Assembly (NCBI GenBank): GCA_965602805.1
Contig: CBFCZK010000005.1
Location: 1 to 64,000 of the forward strand
DNA: 64,000 nucleotides
Reading direction: 5' to 3'
DNA from: Thiomicrorhabdus sp965602805
Lineage (GTDB): Bacteria; Pseudomonadota; Gammaproteobacteria; Thiomicrospirales; Thiomicrospiraceae
The notes under the pieces are model-generated. The model had not been told where the DNA came from and ran no database searches. It worked only from the letters and a program-made list of their open reading frames with translations. A program made the position numbers and the translations under genes. Below are positions 16,876-26,298 of the stretch, in pieces (positions within the stretch are counted from its first letter, which is position 1; each line of letters begins with the position of its first letter).

Positions 16876-19013
16876 GGCTGAATTCCTGAGATAGGGTGGG
16901 CTGATTTTTGTGCCGCATGAAAGCCAACTTCTCTTTCAAACATGCGCTTTAGAAGCGTTTTTTGATCATCCTCTAATAACTGCAGTTCATGCACAAACTT
17001 ATCTGCACGTTTACGGCGTTGTTGTTGATTTAAAATCGCGCTGGCACGTGCATCAGAACCTTGCAAGCTGTTCATACTCATATTCGATTGAGCGCTCGAT
17101 AAGCGATAATTGGTTTCATCTCCACTCTCTGGTAAATGCATTGTATCTCCGCCTTTATCACCTTTTGGAGAGTCACCCTCTGAGCCAAATCCTGGCTCGT
17201 TGGAATTTGAAGCATTGGGTTTTTGGCCACCATAAAAAGCCCCTTCATTATCCCGTCCTGAACCGCTATCCGCATCGCCTTCACCCGCTTTATCCTTGGC
17301 CTGCTGTTGCGCGAGATCTTCCGTGGTTTTGCGGTGCAATGCCAGGCTTAAATTATGTTCAGCTTTGGCGTAGGTTTGACGATACTGGAGTGCTTGTTGA
17401 TACGATTCAACGGCCAGTGCTAATAAATTGGTTTGATAATAGCTATTGCCCAGATTAAACAGCGCCTTGGCACGGCTTTCATCACTGCTTGCCGCCCAAG
17501 CGGCTTGCCTAAAATAGGCTATGGCCGACTCGAATTCGTTCAATTTATAGGCCGCCGCACCGGCACCAAACCAACCTGAAAAATTGACCGTTTGATCATA
17601 TAAAGCGCGCGACAATTCATAGTCTCCAGAACTATAAGCACTGTAAGCATCGGCCGTTTGCTGAGAACGATTTTGTTCAATATTTGCACTATTTTGCGCA
17701 AAACTCGGCTGTGGATAGCTCTGTAGACTGAACAGCACCAGGCCACCTACTAACCACAAGAAGCCGTTAAGGCTGTTAATTTCTTTACTGGCTTTTGAGT
17801 GTAAAAACAGGCCTAGAGATGATTTGAAAAAACCTATAAAGCTTAATAGATAGAAAGCAATGAACAACAATATCAAACCCAGCAGCATAAAGGGCCAAGC
17901 GTAATCCTGCCACACCCTATTTTCTTGTGATTGGATTCGGCTGGCCGCAGGTAACGTCACTTCGTTTAACAGTCGAGTCATAAACTCTTGGCTGGAATCC
18001 GCTCGTAAATAAACTCCTTGCAAGTCTTGAGCCATTTTTTTCAGGCCACTCTCTTCTAGGCGACTCTGTACTAATAAGCCATTAACATGTAATTTTCCTG
18101 ATTTATCTTCACTGTCCGGCAGCGTGGCCGCGACCGGTAGCCCAACACCTACTAAAATAATTTTAACGCCGGTATCACTCATTTTTTGCAATTGCGCAAA
18201 TTTTGATTGCTGGGCACTTTTCGGCAAATCGACAGGCTGCCAAAATTGCGGTGCGCCATCGGTAAACAGTAACATCACCTTAGCATTGCCGGCTGTTTGT
18301 GACAGATGGGTTAATCCTCCAATCACGGCTAATTCCAACCAACTCCCTTGCAGCGGTAATAAGCCCGGTTCGAGTAAGTTCAAAGAGTGTCGAAACAAAT
18401 CACGATCGTAACTTAAGGGACTGACCATGTGCGCTTGTCCCGCAAAGCCTTGTAACGCCAAACGATCCCCCATTTGCAACTTAGGCGTCATCGACTCGAC
18501 CAGGGATTTAGCAAACAAAAATCGATTAGGATAGACATCGCTGGCATTCATCGATGCCGATAGATCCATCGAGACTAAAATATCCACGCCTTCTCGGGTT
18601 TGTACATCCGCTGCGGAAACCAAACTTCTCGGCCCTGCCAGCGCAATAATTAAACACAGCCAAGCCAGGGTTATTAATCTACTGGGAGAGTTTAAAAAAG
18701 ATCCTATAGAAGAGGTCAAAGAGCCGATTGTTTTGCGAATTAGACCAGGCCTGGTCAAGACGGACGACCTCTGTTTTGAAGTTGCCGATGAAGACTCCGC
18801 CAGGGAGGTTAAAACCCTAGTGTCAGCGGCAACCCAAGGCCACAGGTTGCTATCTGCGTACGCATGTTGGTGTTGTTTCTGACCAAACTGTTTCAAAGCC
18901 CACCATACCATTGGTAATAATAAAGCCCATAACCAAATAGGCGCACGCCAGGCCAAATCACCATTCAAAAACAGGCTGAAAACCTCAAAGAAATCCTGAC
19001 TAAAAAGATCCAT
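16869..19013 (-). CDS. VWA and TPR protein (BatB/BatC fusion)
   Basis: A 714-residue protein. N-terminal membrane helices are followed by a von Willebrand A domain with intact MIDAS DLSAS (in VSMDLSASMNASD) and FTDG. A further membrane helix lies near 375-395. TPRs follow (about 455-560, YFRQAAWAASSDESRAKALFNLGNSYYQ), then a Gly/Asp/Ser-rich acidic linker. This joins BatB and BatC functions in one chain. It sits between batA-like and batD-like genes with 1- to 7-bp overlaps. One iterated-palindrome copy (18744-18755) encodes TRPG. Confidence 0.85.
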   Translation of the reverse strand: MDLFSQDFFEVFSLFLNGDLAWRAPIWLWALLLPMVWWALKQFGQKQHQHAYADSNLWPWVAADTRVLTSLAESSSATSKQRSSVLTRPGLIRKTIGSLTSSIGSFLNSPSRLITLAWLCLIIALAGPRSLVSAADVQTREGVDILVSMDLSASMNASDVYPNRFLFAKSLVESMTPKLQMGDRLALQGFAGQAHMVSPLSYDRDLFRHSLNLLEPGLLPLQGSWLELAVIGGLTHLSQTAGNAKVMLLFTDGAPQFWQPVDLPKSAQQSKFAQLQKMSDTGVKIILVGVGLPVAATLPDSEDKSGKLHVNGLLVQSRLEESGLKKMAQDLQGVYLRADSSQEFMTRLLNEVTLPAASRIQSQENRVWQDYAWPFMLLGLILLFIAFYLLSFIGFFKSSLGLFLHSKASKEINSLNGFLWLVGGLVLFSLQSYPQPSFAQNSANIEQNRSQQTADAYSAYSSGDYELSRALYDQTVNFSGWFGAGAAAYKLNEFESAIAYFRQAAWAASSDESRAKALFNLGNSYYQTNLLALAVESYQQALQYRQTYAKAEHNLSLALHRKTTEDLAQQQAKDKAGEGDADSGSGRDNEGAFYGGQKPNASNSNEPGFGSEGDSPKGDKGGDTMHLPESGDETNYRLSSAQSNMSMNSLQGSDARASAILNQQQRRKRADKFVHELQLLEDDQKTLLKRMFEREVGFHAAQKSAHPISGIQPW

Positions 19014-20197
19014 TAGACAACCGCCTGATTTTCACTGGAAGAACGCAATTTTTTTGCGAGTAGTAAGCTTAAAAACAGATAGCACAGCAAGCTTATAACA
19101 GAGATTGTTAAAGGCACGTGATACAAAGCAACATGCAGAGGCAGTCTTGGCGGCGTTTCATAAGGTACCCCTTCCGCCTCGTTAATTTGTTGTAACACTC
19201 GATTCAAGTCTTGCCCACTGCCTATTTGAAAATACTGTCCCTGGGTTTCCACGGCAATAGTTTTCAGCGAATCTGACTCTAAAGGTTGATAGAGCAACCC
19301 TGTATACAGACGTTTATCCGCAGCATCACTATTGGCACCGACACCAATGGTATAAATAGGCACCTGCAACAGTTGCGCATAATTAATTGCCTCAGACAAT
19401 TCCAATCGACTTGGCTGGCTCAAACCATCGCTAATCAATACAACGACGCGTTTAAGCGTATCACTCTCTGCTTGACTATTTTGACTGCCTGAAGCGCTTG
19501 AACCGTTTAAGCTGTTTTGATGCGTCTGTTTTAACGCCAGACCCAAAGCCTCTCCCATTGCACTGTCGGTACGCCCCGCCAAATAAGGCTTTAGGCGCTT
19601 TAAATTCAAACGTGCTGCAGTTTGATCGGCCGTAAGTGGCATCAACGTAAAGGCTTGCTCAGCATAGATGGCCAAACCAAAACGATTGCCTTCCAACCCT
19701 GAAATAAACTGATCAAGGATGTTTTTAACGACATTCATACGGGTTTCAGACTGGCCGTTAATTTGATAATCTGGCAGTAAAAAAGAGGCGGAACTTTCAA
19801 TCACAAAAACGACATCACGCACCGTTTTCTGTTGGGGTAAAGGCTCTAAACCTTGAATTTTTTCGGGTTGCGCCAGCGCAATGGCGAGGCTCATAATAAT
19901 GATGCCACGAAGCAAATTAAAGCCCGTTTTCAGCGCTGAGAACCGCCATTTAAACGTTTTTTTAGCAGATCCAAAGGGTTGCATTTTATGAATCAATGCA
20001 TGCTTAACGACCAGCTGTCGTTGTGACTGTAACTGCGTTAAATCATCATTTTGAGTGCCCGCGAATGCCTGGTTCAGAGTGCTTAAAACCCAGAGAAATG
20101 GCCATAAAAATATCAGCCATAAGGCGCCAGGATTGGCAAATTCTACCGCTTTAATCTCCAAGAAATCCACTAATAGATTAACCAATAAAGCTTCCAT
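19013..20197 (-). CDS. VWA-domain membrane protein (BatA-like)
   Basis: A 394-residue BatA-like protein with N-terminal membrane helices, a VWA domain and a C-terminal helix. The usual MIDAS DxSxS reads ESSAS (FVIESSASFLL), so the first Asp is replaced by Glu, while the Thr (AGRTDSAMGEAL) and ISDG elements remain. Metal binding may therefore be altered. It overlaps both neighbours by one base, which indicates translational coupling. Confidence 0.82.
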   Translation of the reverse strand: MEALLVNLLVDFLEIKAVEFANPGALWLIFLWPFLWVLSTLNQAFAGTQNDDLTQLQSQRQLVVKHALIHKMQPFGSAKKTFKWRFSALKTGFNLLRGIIIMSLAIALAQPEKIQGLEPLPQQKTVRDVVFVIESSASFLLPDYQINGQSETRMNVVKNILDQFISGLEGNRFGLAIYAEQAFTLMPLTADQTAARLNLKRLKPYLAGRTDSAMGEALGLALKQTHQNSLNGSSASGSQNSQAESDTLKRVVVLISDGLSQPSRLELSEAINYAQLLQVPIYTIGVGANSDAADKRLYTGLLYQPLESDSLKTIAVETQGQYFQIGSGQDLNRVLQQINEAEGVPYETPPRLPLHVALYHVPLTISVISLLCYLFLSLLLAKKLRSSSENQAVV

Positions 20198-20835
20198 TAC
20201 GATTTACCTGTCATTAAAGGTTTTAGCATCGCTATTAAACGGCTTTTAAAAGACAACCAGCCGCTATTTAATTTTAAACCGTGTACTTTTAAACCATTGG
20301 CCTTTAAAACCAGTTGTAACACAGACTCTGCTTCATCTAATAACCCCAAGTAGGTTTCACGTGAAACGGACTGTTTTGAAAAACTTAGTTGATTGACCTT
20401 AACCAATAAAGACTCTAGCTCTGCACTGGAAGAATCACTCACACCATCCTCAACTGACCTGGCTGTTTTCGTCATTTTTTGTAATTTCAGACACCAAGCG
20501 TAAAGTAACCAGGCCTGGTCAAATCCAATATTTTCATCACTTGTCTCTGAGTCTTGCTGTTTTGCAGTCAACCGTTTGAGCTGCCAGCGCAAAGCGGTGG
20601 GCTGATAAAACTGTTGATAAAATCGTTTGCTAAATTTCAACAACACCACTAAAAATAATAACAACACAATCCCCCACAGCATGGAATCGATTAACAGCGT
20701 CCAATCAAACCCCGGCTCCAGTGGGGCTTCAATATCGATTAAGTCCTGACTTTGATTCAGCTCAAGATTGACGGAACTTTTGTCGACTCCACTCGTTGTT
20801 TCAGTCACTAAGGCAATCTTCTCGTCAGCTGGCAT
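20197..20835 (-). CDS. DUF4381-type membrane protein of the bat operon
   Basis: A 212-residue protein with one membrane helix (about residues 46-66, LLIDSMLWGIVLLLFLVVLL) and a cytoplasmic helical domain. Its position between DUF58 and VWA genes and its topology match DUF4381 proteins of MoxR operons. It carries an exact iterated palindrome (20508-20519, encoding DQAW) and the parS-like site at 20354-20367 (encoding VSRET). Confidence 0.72.
   Translation of the reverse strand: MPADEKIALVTETTSGVDKSSVNLELNQSQDLIDIEAPLEPGFDWTLLIDSMLWGIVLLLFLVVLLKFSKRFYQQFYQPTALRWQLKRLTAKQQDSETSDENIGFDQAWLLYAWCLKLQKMTKTARSVEDGVSDSSSAELESLLVKVNQLSFSKQSVSRETYLGLLDEAESVLQLVLKANGLKVHGLKLNSGWLSFKSRLIAMLKPLMTGKS
20354..20367. 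promoter_or_regulatory. parS-like centromere site 1
   Basis: GTTTCACGTGAAAC is a perfect 14-bp palindrome identical to the core of the bacterial parS consensus (TGTTTCACGTGAAACA). Flanks here are G and G. It lies inside the DUF4381 gene, as parS sites often do. Bound by ParB for chromosome segregation; established for the consensus, inferred here. Confidence 0.8.
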
Positions 20836-21871
20836 AACGTCCTCCTGCTGATTTTTGACCGTGCACCTGCACCGCCTTTAGCGCACTGGTCGGTTCATCC
20901 GCCATGATAACGATTGGATCCACACCTGCTTGTTGCAGATAACTATATAAACGTTGGTGATAACCTTCTGACCAGGCCTGGTAACTTGCGCGTTGTGATT
21001 CTCTTGAGAGTTGATGAATTTGTTGATTGGTGATAGATTGCAGCTGCAAGCCCTCCACATTCGGCAGTTCAGACTCGACTTGATCTTTTATAACAATCGC
21101 TTTCAACATGGCGGTTTGTTGCAGTGCCGTCAGAATCTCGGTGGTTTTTTGATTGATATCGTGGAAATCACTGATTAAAATCAAGCGCGAACCTGGCTGT
21201 ATCTGTTGTTTTAAGGCAAGTAAAACATCGTTAATATGCGGTTCATTCTGAACTTCTTCGCTCGATAAAGAAGGACAAGCCACCGCGAAACTCTCCATTA
21301 AATGCGAGTAAGTCCCACGACCTTCAAAACTGGGCGTCAAGGTTAACGATTCTGCTAAACGAGCGCCGACTACAGGAACACCGGCTTGTTGTGCTAACCA
21401 GGCAAAATAGCCTGCTACACGTGCCGCCTGTGTGGCTTTTAAACGCACTCTCGTGCCAAAACGCATACTTTGTCGGTGATCGACTAAAATCACCCAACTC
21501 TCCTGACGCTCTTCTTGAAACAACTTAGTATAGACCTTGCCGGTTTTCGCCATCAGTCGCCAGTTAATGCGTCGAATCTCGTCACCCATCTCATAAGGAC
21601 GACTCTCTTCATACTCCAGACCCGCCCCCATAAAAGGGCTACTCTGCTCACCTTGGCGCAGCGCCTCACTGAGTTTAGGGTTACCGATAATACGCTGAGT
21701 AAGCACAGCTAACTCATCCGCTAAAGTCACCATTTCTGCTTCTGACAACAATGGCTGATGCAGAGCCGAACCGCTATCAATGCCTTTTAAAAGTCCGTTC
21801 GAACGCAACCAAATAGGCAGAACCTGTTTAGCTCGGTAAAACAGTTTTTTTGATAAAGACACTAATGACAA
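20825..21871 (-). CDS. DUF58 domain protein
   Basis: A 348-residue DUF58 protein. The diagnostic block EESRPYEMGDEIRRINWRLM lies near residues 87-106, followed by KTGKVYTKLFQEE and a VWA-like fold (ILVDHRQSM). DUF58 proteins are partners of MoxR ATPases. It lies between moxR and the DUF4381 gene, overlapping the latter by 11 bp. An exact iterated palindrome (20971-20982) encodes YQAW. Confidence 0.87.
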   Translation of the reverse strand: MSLVSLSKKLFYRAKQVLPIWLRSNGLLKGIDSGSALHQPLLSEAEMVTLADELAVLTQRIIGNPKLSEALRQGEQSSPFMGAGLEYEESRPYEMGDEIRRINWRLMAKTGKVYTKLFQEERQESWVILVDHRQSMRFGTRVRLKATQAARVAGYFAWLAQQAGVPVVGARLAESLTLTPSFEGRGTYSHLMESFAVACPSLSSEEVQNEPHINDVLLALKQQIQPGSRLILISDFHDINQKTTEILTALQQTAMLKAIVIKDQVESELPNVEGLQLQSITNQQIHQLSRESQRASYQAWSEGYHQRLYSYLQQAGVDPIVIMADEPTSALKAVQVHGQKSAGGRYAS

Positions 21872-21943
21872 ATTAAAAAACCTTTAACGGACTTGCAAAA
21901 GACGGGTTTATAACCAACTCGTCTGAACGCTTCAATGGCAAAA

Positions 21944-22924
21944 CTATGCATTTGATTGAGTCATTGGAACAGCCACCAAGTCGACAATCTTTTTGATGAT
22001 TGAATTGGCGGTCCACTGTTGCGCTCGACCGCTAAAACTGATGATTAATCGATGGCGTAATACATCGGGTAATAGCTTCAACACATCATCAGGTGTGACA
22101 AAGTCACGGCCTTGTAACCAAGCGTAAGCGCAGGCGGCATGCAACAAGGCAATCGATGCTCGTGGTGAGGCACCTACTTCAATAATACCTTCTAGAGTAG
22201 GATCCAATTGCCCCAACTTACGGGTAGCGGCCACTAATGCCACCATATAACGTTCAACGGGTTCGGAGACATGCAGTTCCGCCACCTGACGTCTGGCATG
22301 AATGACATTTTCAGGGGTTAGGAAGTCGCTCATTTTTTCTTTGTCGCCACCAAAATGATGGGCGCGATCTCGGCGTAAAATTTCTAACTCTTCGGCTTCG
22401 GTAGGATATTCCAATTCCAGATGCAACATAAAGCGATCTAATTGCGCTTCTGGTAATGGATAGGTACCGCTTTGCTCAAGTGGGTTTTGAGTGGCCATGA
22501 CTAAAAACAGTTCAGGCAACGGGCGCGTTTGCCCCCCTGCCGTTACCTGTTTTTCCGCCATCGCTTCCAGCAGTGCTGACTGCACCTTAGGCGGCGCACG
22601 GTTGATTTCATCCGCTAATACAATCTCGTTAAAAATAGGCCCTTTAACAAAACTCAGCGCGCCAGTATTCACATCCAAAACTTCCGAACCCATCACATCT
22701 CCGGGCATTAAATCGGGCGTGAATTGGATACGCTGAAAGCTCGCGTGTACGCCATTTGCCAACGTTTTAACCGCAGTGGTTTTCGCCAGGCCTGGTGGTC
22801 CTTCCAGCAAGACATGCCCCCCCGTTAAGAGCGCAATCATCATTTTATCGAGCAGGGCTTCTTGACCGACAATGACGGTTTGTAAGTGCTCTTTTAAGGC
22901 CTGAAATTCTGCTTGTGTCGACAT
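21944..22924 (-). CDS. MoxR-family AAA+ ATPase
   Basis: A ~326-residue MoxR chaperone-like ATPase. Walker A is GPPGLAKTT, Walker B LADEINRAPPKVQSALLEAM, and sensor MATQNPLEQSGTYPLPEAQLDRF. The start at 22924 (STQAEFQALKEHL) has an AGGA site and gives the usual family length; an in-frame ATG at 22975 would add a basic 17-residue leader. First gene of the operon running to 15103. It probably matures or inserts cofactors into partners with VWA domains. A near copy of the iterated palindrome underlies the PGL of Walker A. Confidence 0.92.
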   Translation of the reverse strand: MSTQAEFQALKEHLQTVIVGQEALLDKMMIALLTGGHVLLEGPPGLAKTTAVKTLANGVHASFQRIQFTPDLMPGDVMGSEVLDVNTGALSFVKGPIFNEIVLADEINRAPPKVQSALLEAMAEKQVTAGGQTRPLPELFLVMATQNPLEQSGTYPLPEAQLDRFMLHLELEYPTEAEELEILRRDRAHHFGGDKEKMSDFLTPENVIHARRQVAELHVSEPVERYMVALVAATRKLGQLDPTLEGIIEVGASPRASIALLHAACAYAWLQGRDFVTPDDVLKLLPDVLRHRLIISFSGRAQQWTANSIIKKIVDLVAVPMTQSNA

Positions 22925-23069
22925 AATTTTTTTCCTAAGTTTATTCTTACGTTTAATTTCTAACAACGTTGCCATAAGTTAATCATCGCGCTTGTCACCG
23001 CCAGCCAGAAAGCATTTAGATAAAACAGCCGTAAAGTCCTATTTCATCATTTTACGATAACAGCGTTTT

Positions 23070-23255
23070 TTATTCCGGTATTTCTTCAGCAACCAACCAG
23101 ACCACCAAAATTCCTGATAGAAGCATCGCCACCGCTACCAGTTCAAAAGCGCTTTCCAGCTGACCGGTATATTCGGCGATTAACCCCATCAATAACGCAC
23201 CCAGCGCATAACCAAAATCACGCCAAAAACGATAAATTCCGAAATACTCTCGCAC
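23070..23255 (-). pseudogene. C-terminal remnant of an MFS transporter
   Basis: The 61 residues (YRFWRDFGYALGALLMGLIAEYTG and a final helix) match the last two membrane helices of a major-facilitator transporter. A TGA stop lies immediately upstream of the first GTG, and nothing resembling the other ten helices is present between here and the hydrolase gene. The remainder was probably deleted when the 23358-29415 operon was inserted or rearranged. Confidence 0.7.
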
Positions 23256-23275
23256 TCACTGGTAGAACCTGCAAC

Positions 23276-23319
23276 CTATTCAACCAAATGGTTGAATAGT
23301 AAATTTAAACCCTTATAAT
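23276..23319 (+). promoter_or_regulatory. Operator and promoter of the hydrolase/ArsR/RND operon
   Basis: CTATTCAACC (23276-23285) and GGTTGAATAG (23290-23299) form a perfect 10-bp inverted repeat with a 4-bp spacer. TTGAAT at 23292-23297 and TATAAT at 23314-23319 (16-bp spacing) form a promoter, so the operator covers the -35 box. The layout fits repression by the ArsR-type protein encoded 1 kb downstream. Confidence 0.7.
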
Positions 23320-23357
23320 TGTCAAGGTTAAGCATACATTTAAATTAGGAAACCACC

Positions 23358-24263
23358 ATGTTATTCAAAAACTCAAAAACAGTCGCCTTCAGCTTGGCTT
23401 TGTTCGCTGGACTACTCTCCCTCTCTGCTCAGGCCGAAGAAGTGAAGAACACTTATAACGGACTGACCGTGAATGCTAATGTCGTGCTGGCCGAAGGTAA
23501 AACCTTAGCCGATGAAATCGTGCTGTTTACGCATGGTACAACCACGCACAATGGCCGCGAAACCTATCAGAGCATTCAGAACCTATTAGCAGAAAATGGT
23601 ATTAGCTCTATTGCTCCGAACCTGAGTTATGATCAAAATGATCGTCACGGTGAAATCGACTGCACTAAACCGCAAAGCCACACGCATGATGACGCGATGA
23701 CTGAGATCGATTTTTGGGTCAAATGGCTTGCCAAGCAAGGCACGCAGTCTATTACCTTAATGGGGCACTCTCGTGGTGGAAACCAAACGGCTTGGTATAG
23801 TATTGAGCAGGACAGCGACTTGATTAAAAATGTCATTTTGGTTGCGCCACAAACCTGGTCAAAAAAAGCTGAACATAAAGATTATGAAAAGAAATATCAT
23901 GTGCCATTACAGCCAATCCTAGCAGCCGCTGAAAAATTGATGAAAACCGGTAAAGGCGATACTCAGCTGAAAAACGTTAATTTTATCTACTGTAAAGATA
24001 CCTCTGCCACGGCAGAAGCTTTTGTCAGTTATTATCGAACGGATGAACGTATGGATACACCAGTCCTGCTTAAAAAAGCCACTAAACCGACGTTGGTCAT
24101 TATTGGTTCTGCAGATACCGTGGTGGCAGACTTAACCGAGAAAATGGCAACCGTGAACAATCCGCTGGTGAGCAGTTATATTATTGAAGATTCTGATCAC
24201 TTCTTTTTAGACTTTTTTGCTGAAGAGTTGGTTGAGCAAGCAGTGAGTTTTATTCAACAATAA
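23358..24263 (+). CDS. Secreted alpha/beta hydrolase
   Basis: A 301-residue protein with a signal peptide (about 1-26, ending SAQA). The alpha/beta-hydrolase nucleophile elbow is GHSRGG (Ser138), a TVVAD acid segment follows near 255, and a His lies in EDSDHFFLDF. Good AGGA site at 23347-23350. First gene after the ArsR-like operator and probably co-transcribed with the regulator and RND genes. Substrate unknown; the induction signal of the regulator would be the best clue. Confidence 0.8.
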   Translation: MLFKNSKTVAFSLALFAGLLSLSAQAEEVKNTYNGLTVNANVVLAEGKTLADEIVLFTHGTTTHNGRETYQSIQNLLAENGISSIAPNLSYDQNDRHGEIDCTKPQSHTHDDAMTEIDFWVKWLAKQGTQSITLMGHSRGGNQTAWYSIEQDSDLIKNVILVAPQTWSKKAEHKDYEKKYHVPLQPILAAAEKLMKTGKGDTQLKNVNFIYCKDTSATAEAFVSYYRTDERMDTPVLLKKATKPTLVIIGSADTVVADLTEKMATVNNPLVSSYIIEDSDHFFLDFFAEELVEQAVSFIQQ

Positions 24264-24289
24264 TCATTTGGCAATAAAAGGTCTTACTG

Positions 24290-24964
24290 ATGGATTCGTG
24301 CGAAACTAATCTAAAATCATGTCTATTTGAACAGCTTGCCCAAATCGGTAAATCCCTTGGGCACGCGAATCGGTTACTGATTTTAGATGTCTTAGCGCAG
24401 GGCGCCTGTCAGGTCGATGTCTTAAGCCACAAGCTTGGCCTGAGTGTTGCCAATGTCTCTAAACATCTGCAACACCTCAAACAAGCAGGCCTGGTGATTA
24501 GTGAAGTACAAGGCTCTCAACGAATTTATCAACTCAGCGATAAAAACATTGTGCCTCTAATCCAAACCCTGCGTCAAATCGCCGAAAACCAGATGACTGA
24601 GGTGGCGACCCTTCTCCATGAAAAACTCCATCCTCGCGCGCCTTTAATGCCCTTTAACCCTAAAGAGCTTAAACAAGCAGTCAAAGACAATAAAGTCACG
24701 CTACTAGATGTTCGTCCTGCCGATGAGTATCAAGCCGGTCATATCGATGGGGCGATTAACCTACCGATTGAATCCTTAGCAAATTCAACAACAGAAACTT
24801 TATCCCTCGCACAACTCTCACAACAAAAACCCATTGTGGTTTACTGTCGTGGCCCATACTGTTTATGGTCTTATCAAGCGGTCGAAAAACTTCAAGTGAG
24901 CGGCCATTCTGCCAGCCGTATGCCGGAAGGCTATCCTGAATGGACTGTCCTGAATGAGTTATAA
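24290..24964 (+). CDS. ArsR-family regulator fused to a rhodanese domain
   Basis: A 224-residue protein. The N-terminal winged helix (about 15-95) has the ArsR recognition region LSVANVSKHLQHLKQAGLV. The rhodanese domain (about 125-220) has active-site loop CRGPYC (Cys186, Cys191). Extra Cys at 4, 11 and 40 might sense thiols or metals. Regulators of this fused type are associated with sulfur-compound or redox sensing. It lies 26 bp after the hydrolase and upstream of the RND adaptor, and likely represses its own operon at 23276-23299. Confidence 0.88.
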   Translation: MDSCETNLKSCLFEQLAQIGKSLGHANRLLILDVLAQGACQVDVLSHKLGLSVANVSKHLQHLKQAGLVISEVQGSQRIYQLSDKNIVPLIQTLRQIAENQMTEVATLLHEKLHPRAPLMPFNPKELKQAVKDNKVTLLDVRPADEYQAGHIDGAINLPIESLANSTTETLSLAQLSQQKPIVVYCRGPYCLWSYQAVEKLQVSGHSASRMPEGYPEWTVLNEL

Positions 24965-25087
24965 AAAATCGTTAAAATGAGCTTTCAAAAACTTTGCAAG
25001 TTGCCACAGCAAGCCTACAATCAATACTCGATGTTGAAGAAATGGTTTACGCGATGCACAATTTTATCTTTAGCCCAGGACTTTATA

Positions 25088-26296
25088 ATGCTTAACCTTC
25101 TCTTTAGTCTAAGATTTAAGTTCCGCTTAAAATCGCTTATCAGCCTTTGCACCTCCCTATTACTTCTGCCAATGATTGCCGTCTCCGCTGAAAAGCCACC
25201 GATTTCAGTGATTGCCTATCAAGTGCAGCAAATAGAGCAACCGCAACAGATCAAAGCATTAGGGGATTTACAAGCCCAACGCGCCATTCAAGTGGCTGCA
25301 AATGTCACTGAAACCATTCAAGCCATGCATTTTAAAGATGGCCAAAACGTCCACAAAAACCAGCTGTTATTAGAGCTGAATAACCGTGAAGAGTTGGCTT
25401 TATTAGCGGAAGCCGATGCCTTAGCCAGCGAAAGCAAACAGCAATATCAACGTGTTAAAGATGTCTTAGGCCGTGGCTCGGTAACGCAATCGTTGGTTGA
25501 TGAAAAACACAGCATTTGGCAAACTGCTGTCGCCAATCGCAAGGTGATTCAAGCGCAATTAGCCGATCGAAAAATTTACGCGCCGTTTGCAGGACAATTG
25601 GGTTTTAGCACGCATTCCGTCGGTGCTTTGGTCACGCCTGCGAGCCAGATTGTCAGCTTGGATGATAATCGCGTCATGAAACTGAATTTATATGCCGCCA
25701 CAGAATATCTGCCGGTTTTGAACATTGGACAAACCGTTATGGTCAGCAGTGCCGCTTTTCCAAGCATAACTTTTCAAGGGCAAATCAGTGCGATTTCGCC
25801 CCGTTTACAGCAAAACCTGCGCATGATTAAAGTCATTGCCCTCATTGATAACCCCAAGCAACTTCTCAAAAGCAATATGATGGTGGAAGCGCATATTGAT
25901 TTGCCCGCCAAACAACAGCTGATTGTGCCTAACAGCGCGATTCTTATGCTCGGTGACCATCAATATATTTACCGCTTAAAAAACAAGCAAGGTGAGCTTT
26001 ATCAAGCTGAAAAAGTCGAAGTGCAAACCGGTGATATTGGCAAAACCTATACCGAAATCACCTCTGGGTTGAATGCCAATGATTTAGTGGTCAGCCAAGG
26101 GGTGATGCGCGTTAAACCCAAAGCCAGCGTTAGCATTAAAGGTCTACAAGACACAACACCGCAAGAAGAGTTATTACAACCGAAAGCGAAATCAGCTAAA
26201 CCGCCTACCCCGAAAAACATCTCGTCAAGCTTACCTCTGAACTTATCTTTAAACTTCTTCGATAAACCACTCTCCAAAACCCACCAGGCCTCATAA
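25088..26296 (+). CDS. RND efflux periplasmic adaptor
   Basis: A ~402-residue adaptor. The start at 25088 follows AGGA and gives a normal signal peptide (LISLCTSLLLLPMIAVSAE); an ORF start at 24977 would add a non-secretory leader. Lipoyl halves are IQVAANVTETIQAMHFKDGQNV and IYAPFAGQLGFS, flanking a short hairpin, then beta-barrel and membrane-proximal domains. A ~45-residue Pro/Lys/Ser-rich C-terminal tail is unusual. It pairs with the permease 3 bp downstream. Confidence 0.88.
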   Translation: MLNLLFSLRFKFRLKSLISLCTSLLLLPMIAVSAEKPPISVIAYQVQQIEQPQQIKALGDLQAQRAIQVAANVTETIQAMHFKDGQNVHKNQLLLELNNREELALLAEADALASESKQQYQRVKDVLGRGSVTQSLVDEKHSIWQTAVANRKVIQAQLADRKIYAPFAGQLGFSTHSVGALVTPASQIVSLDDNRVMKLNLYAATEYLPVLNIGQTVMVSSAAFPSITFQGQISAISPRLQQNLRMIKVIALIDNPKQLLKSNMMVEAHIDLPAKQQLIVPNSAILMLGDHQYIYRLKNKQGELYQAEKVEVQTGDIGKTYTEITSGLNANDLVVSQGVMRVKPKASVSIKGLQDTTPQEELLQPKAKSAKPPTPKNISSSLPLNLSLNFFDKPLSKTHQAS

Positions 26297-26298
26297 AC

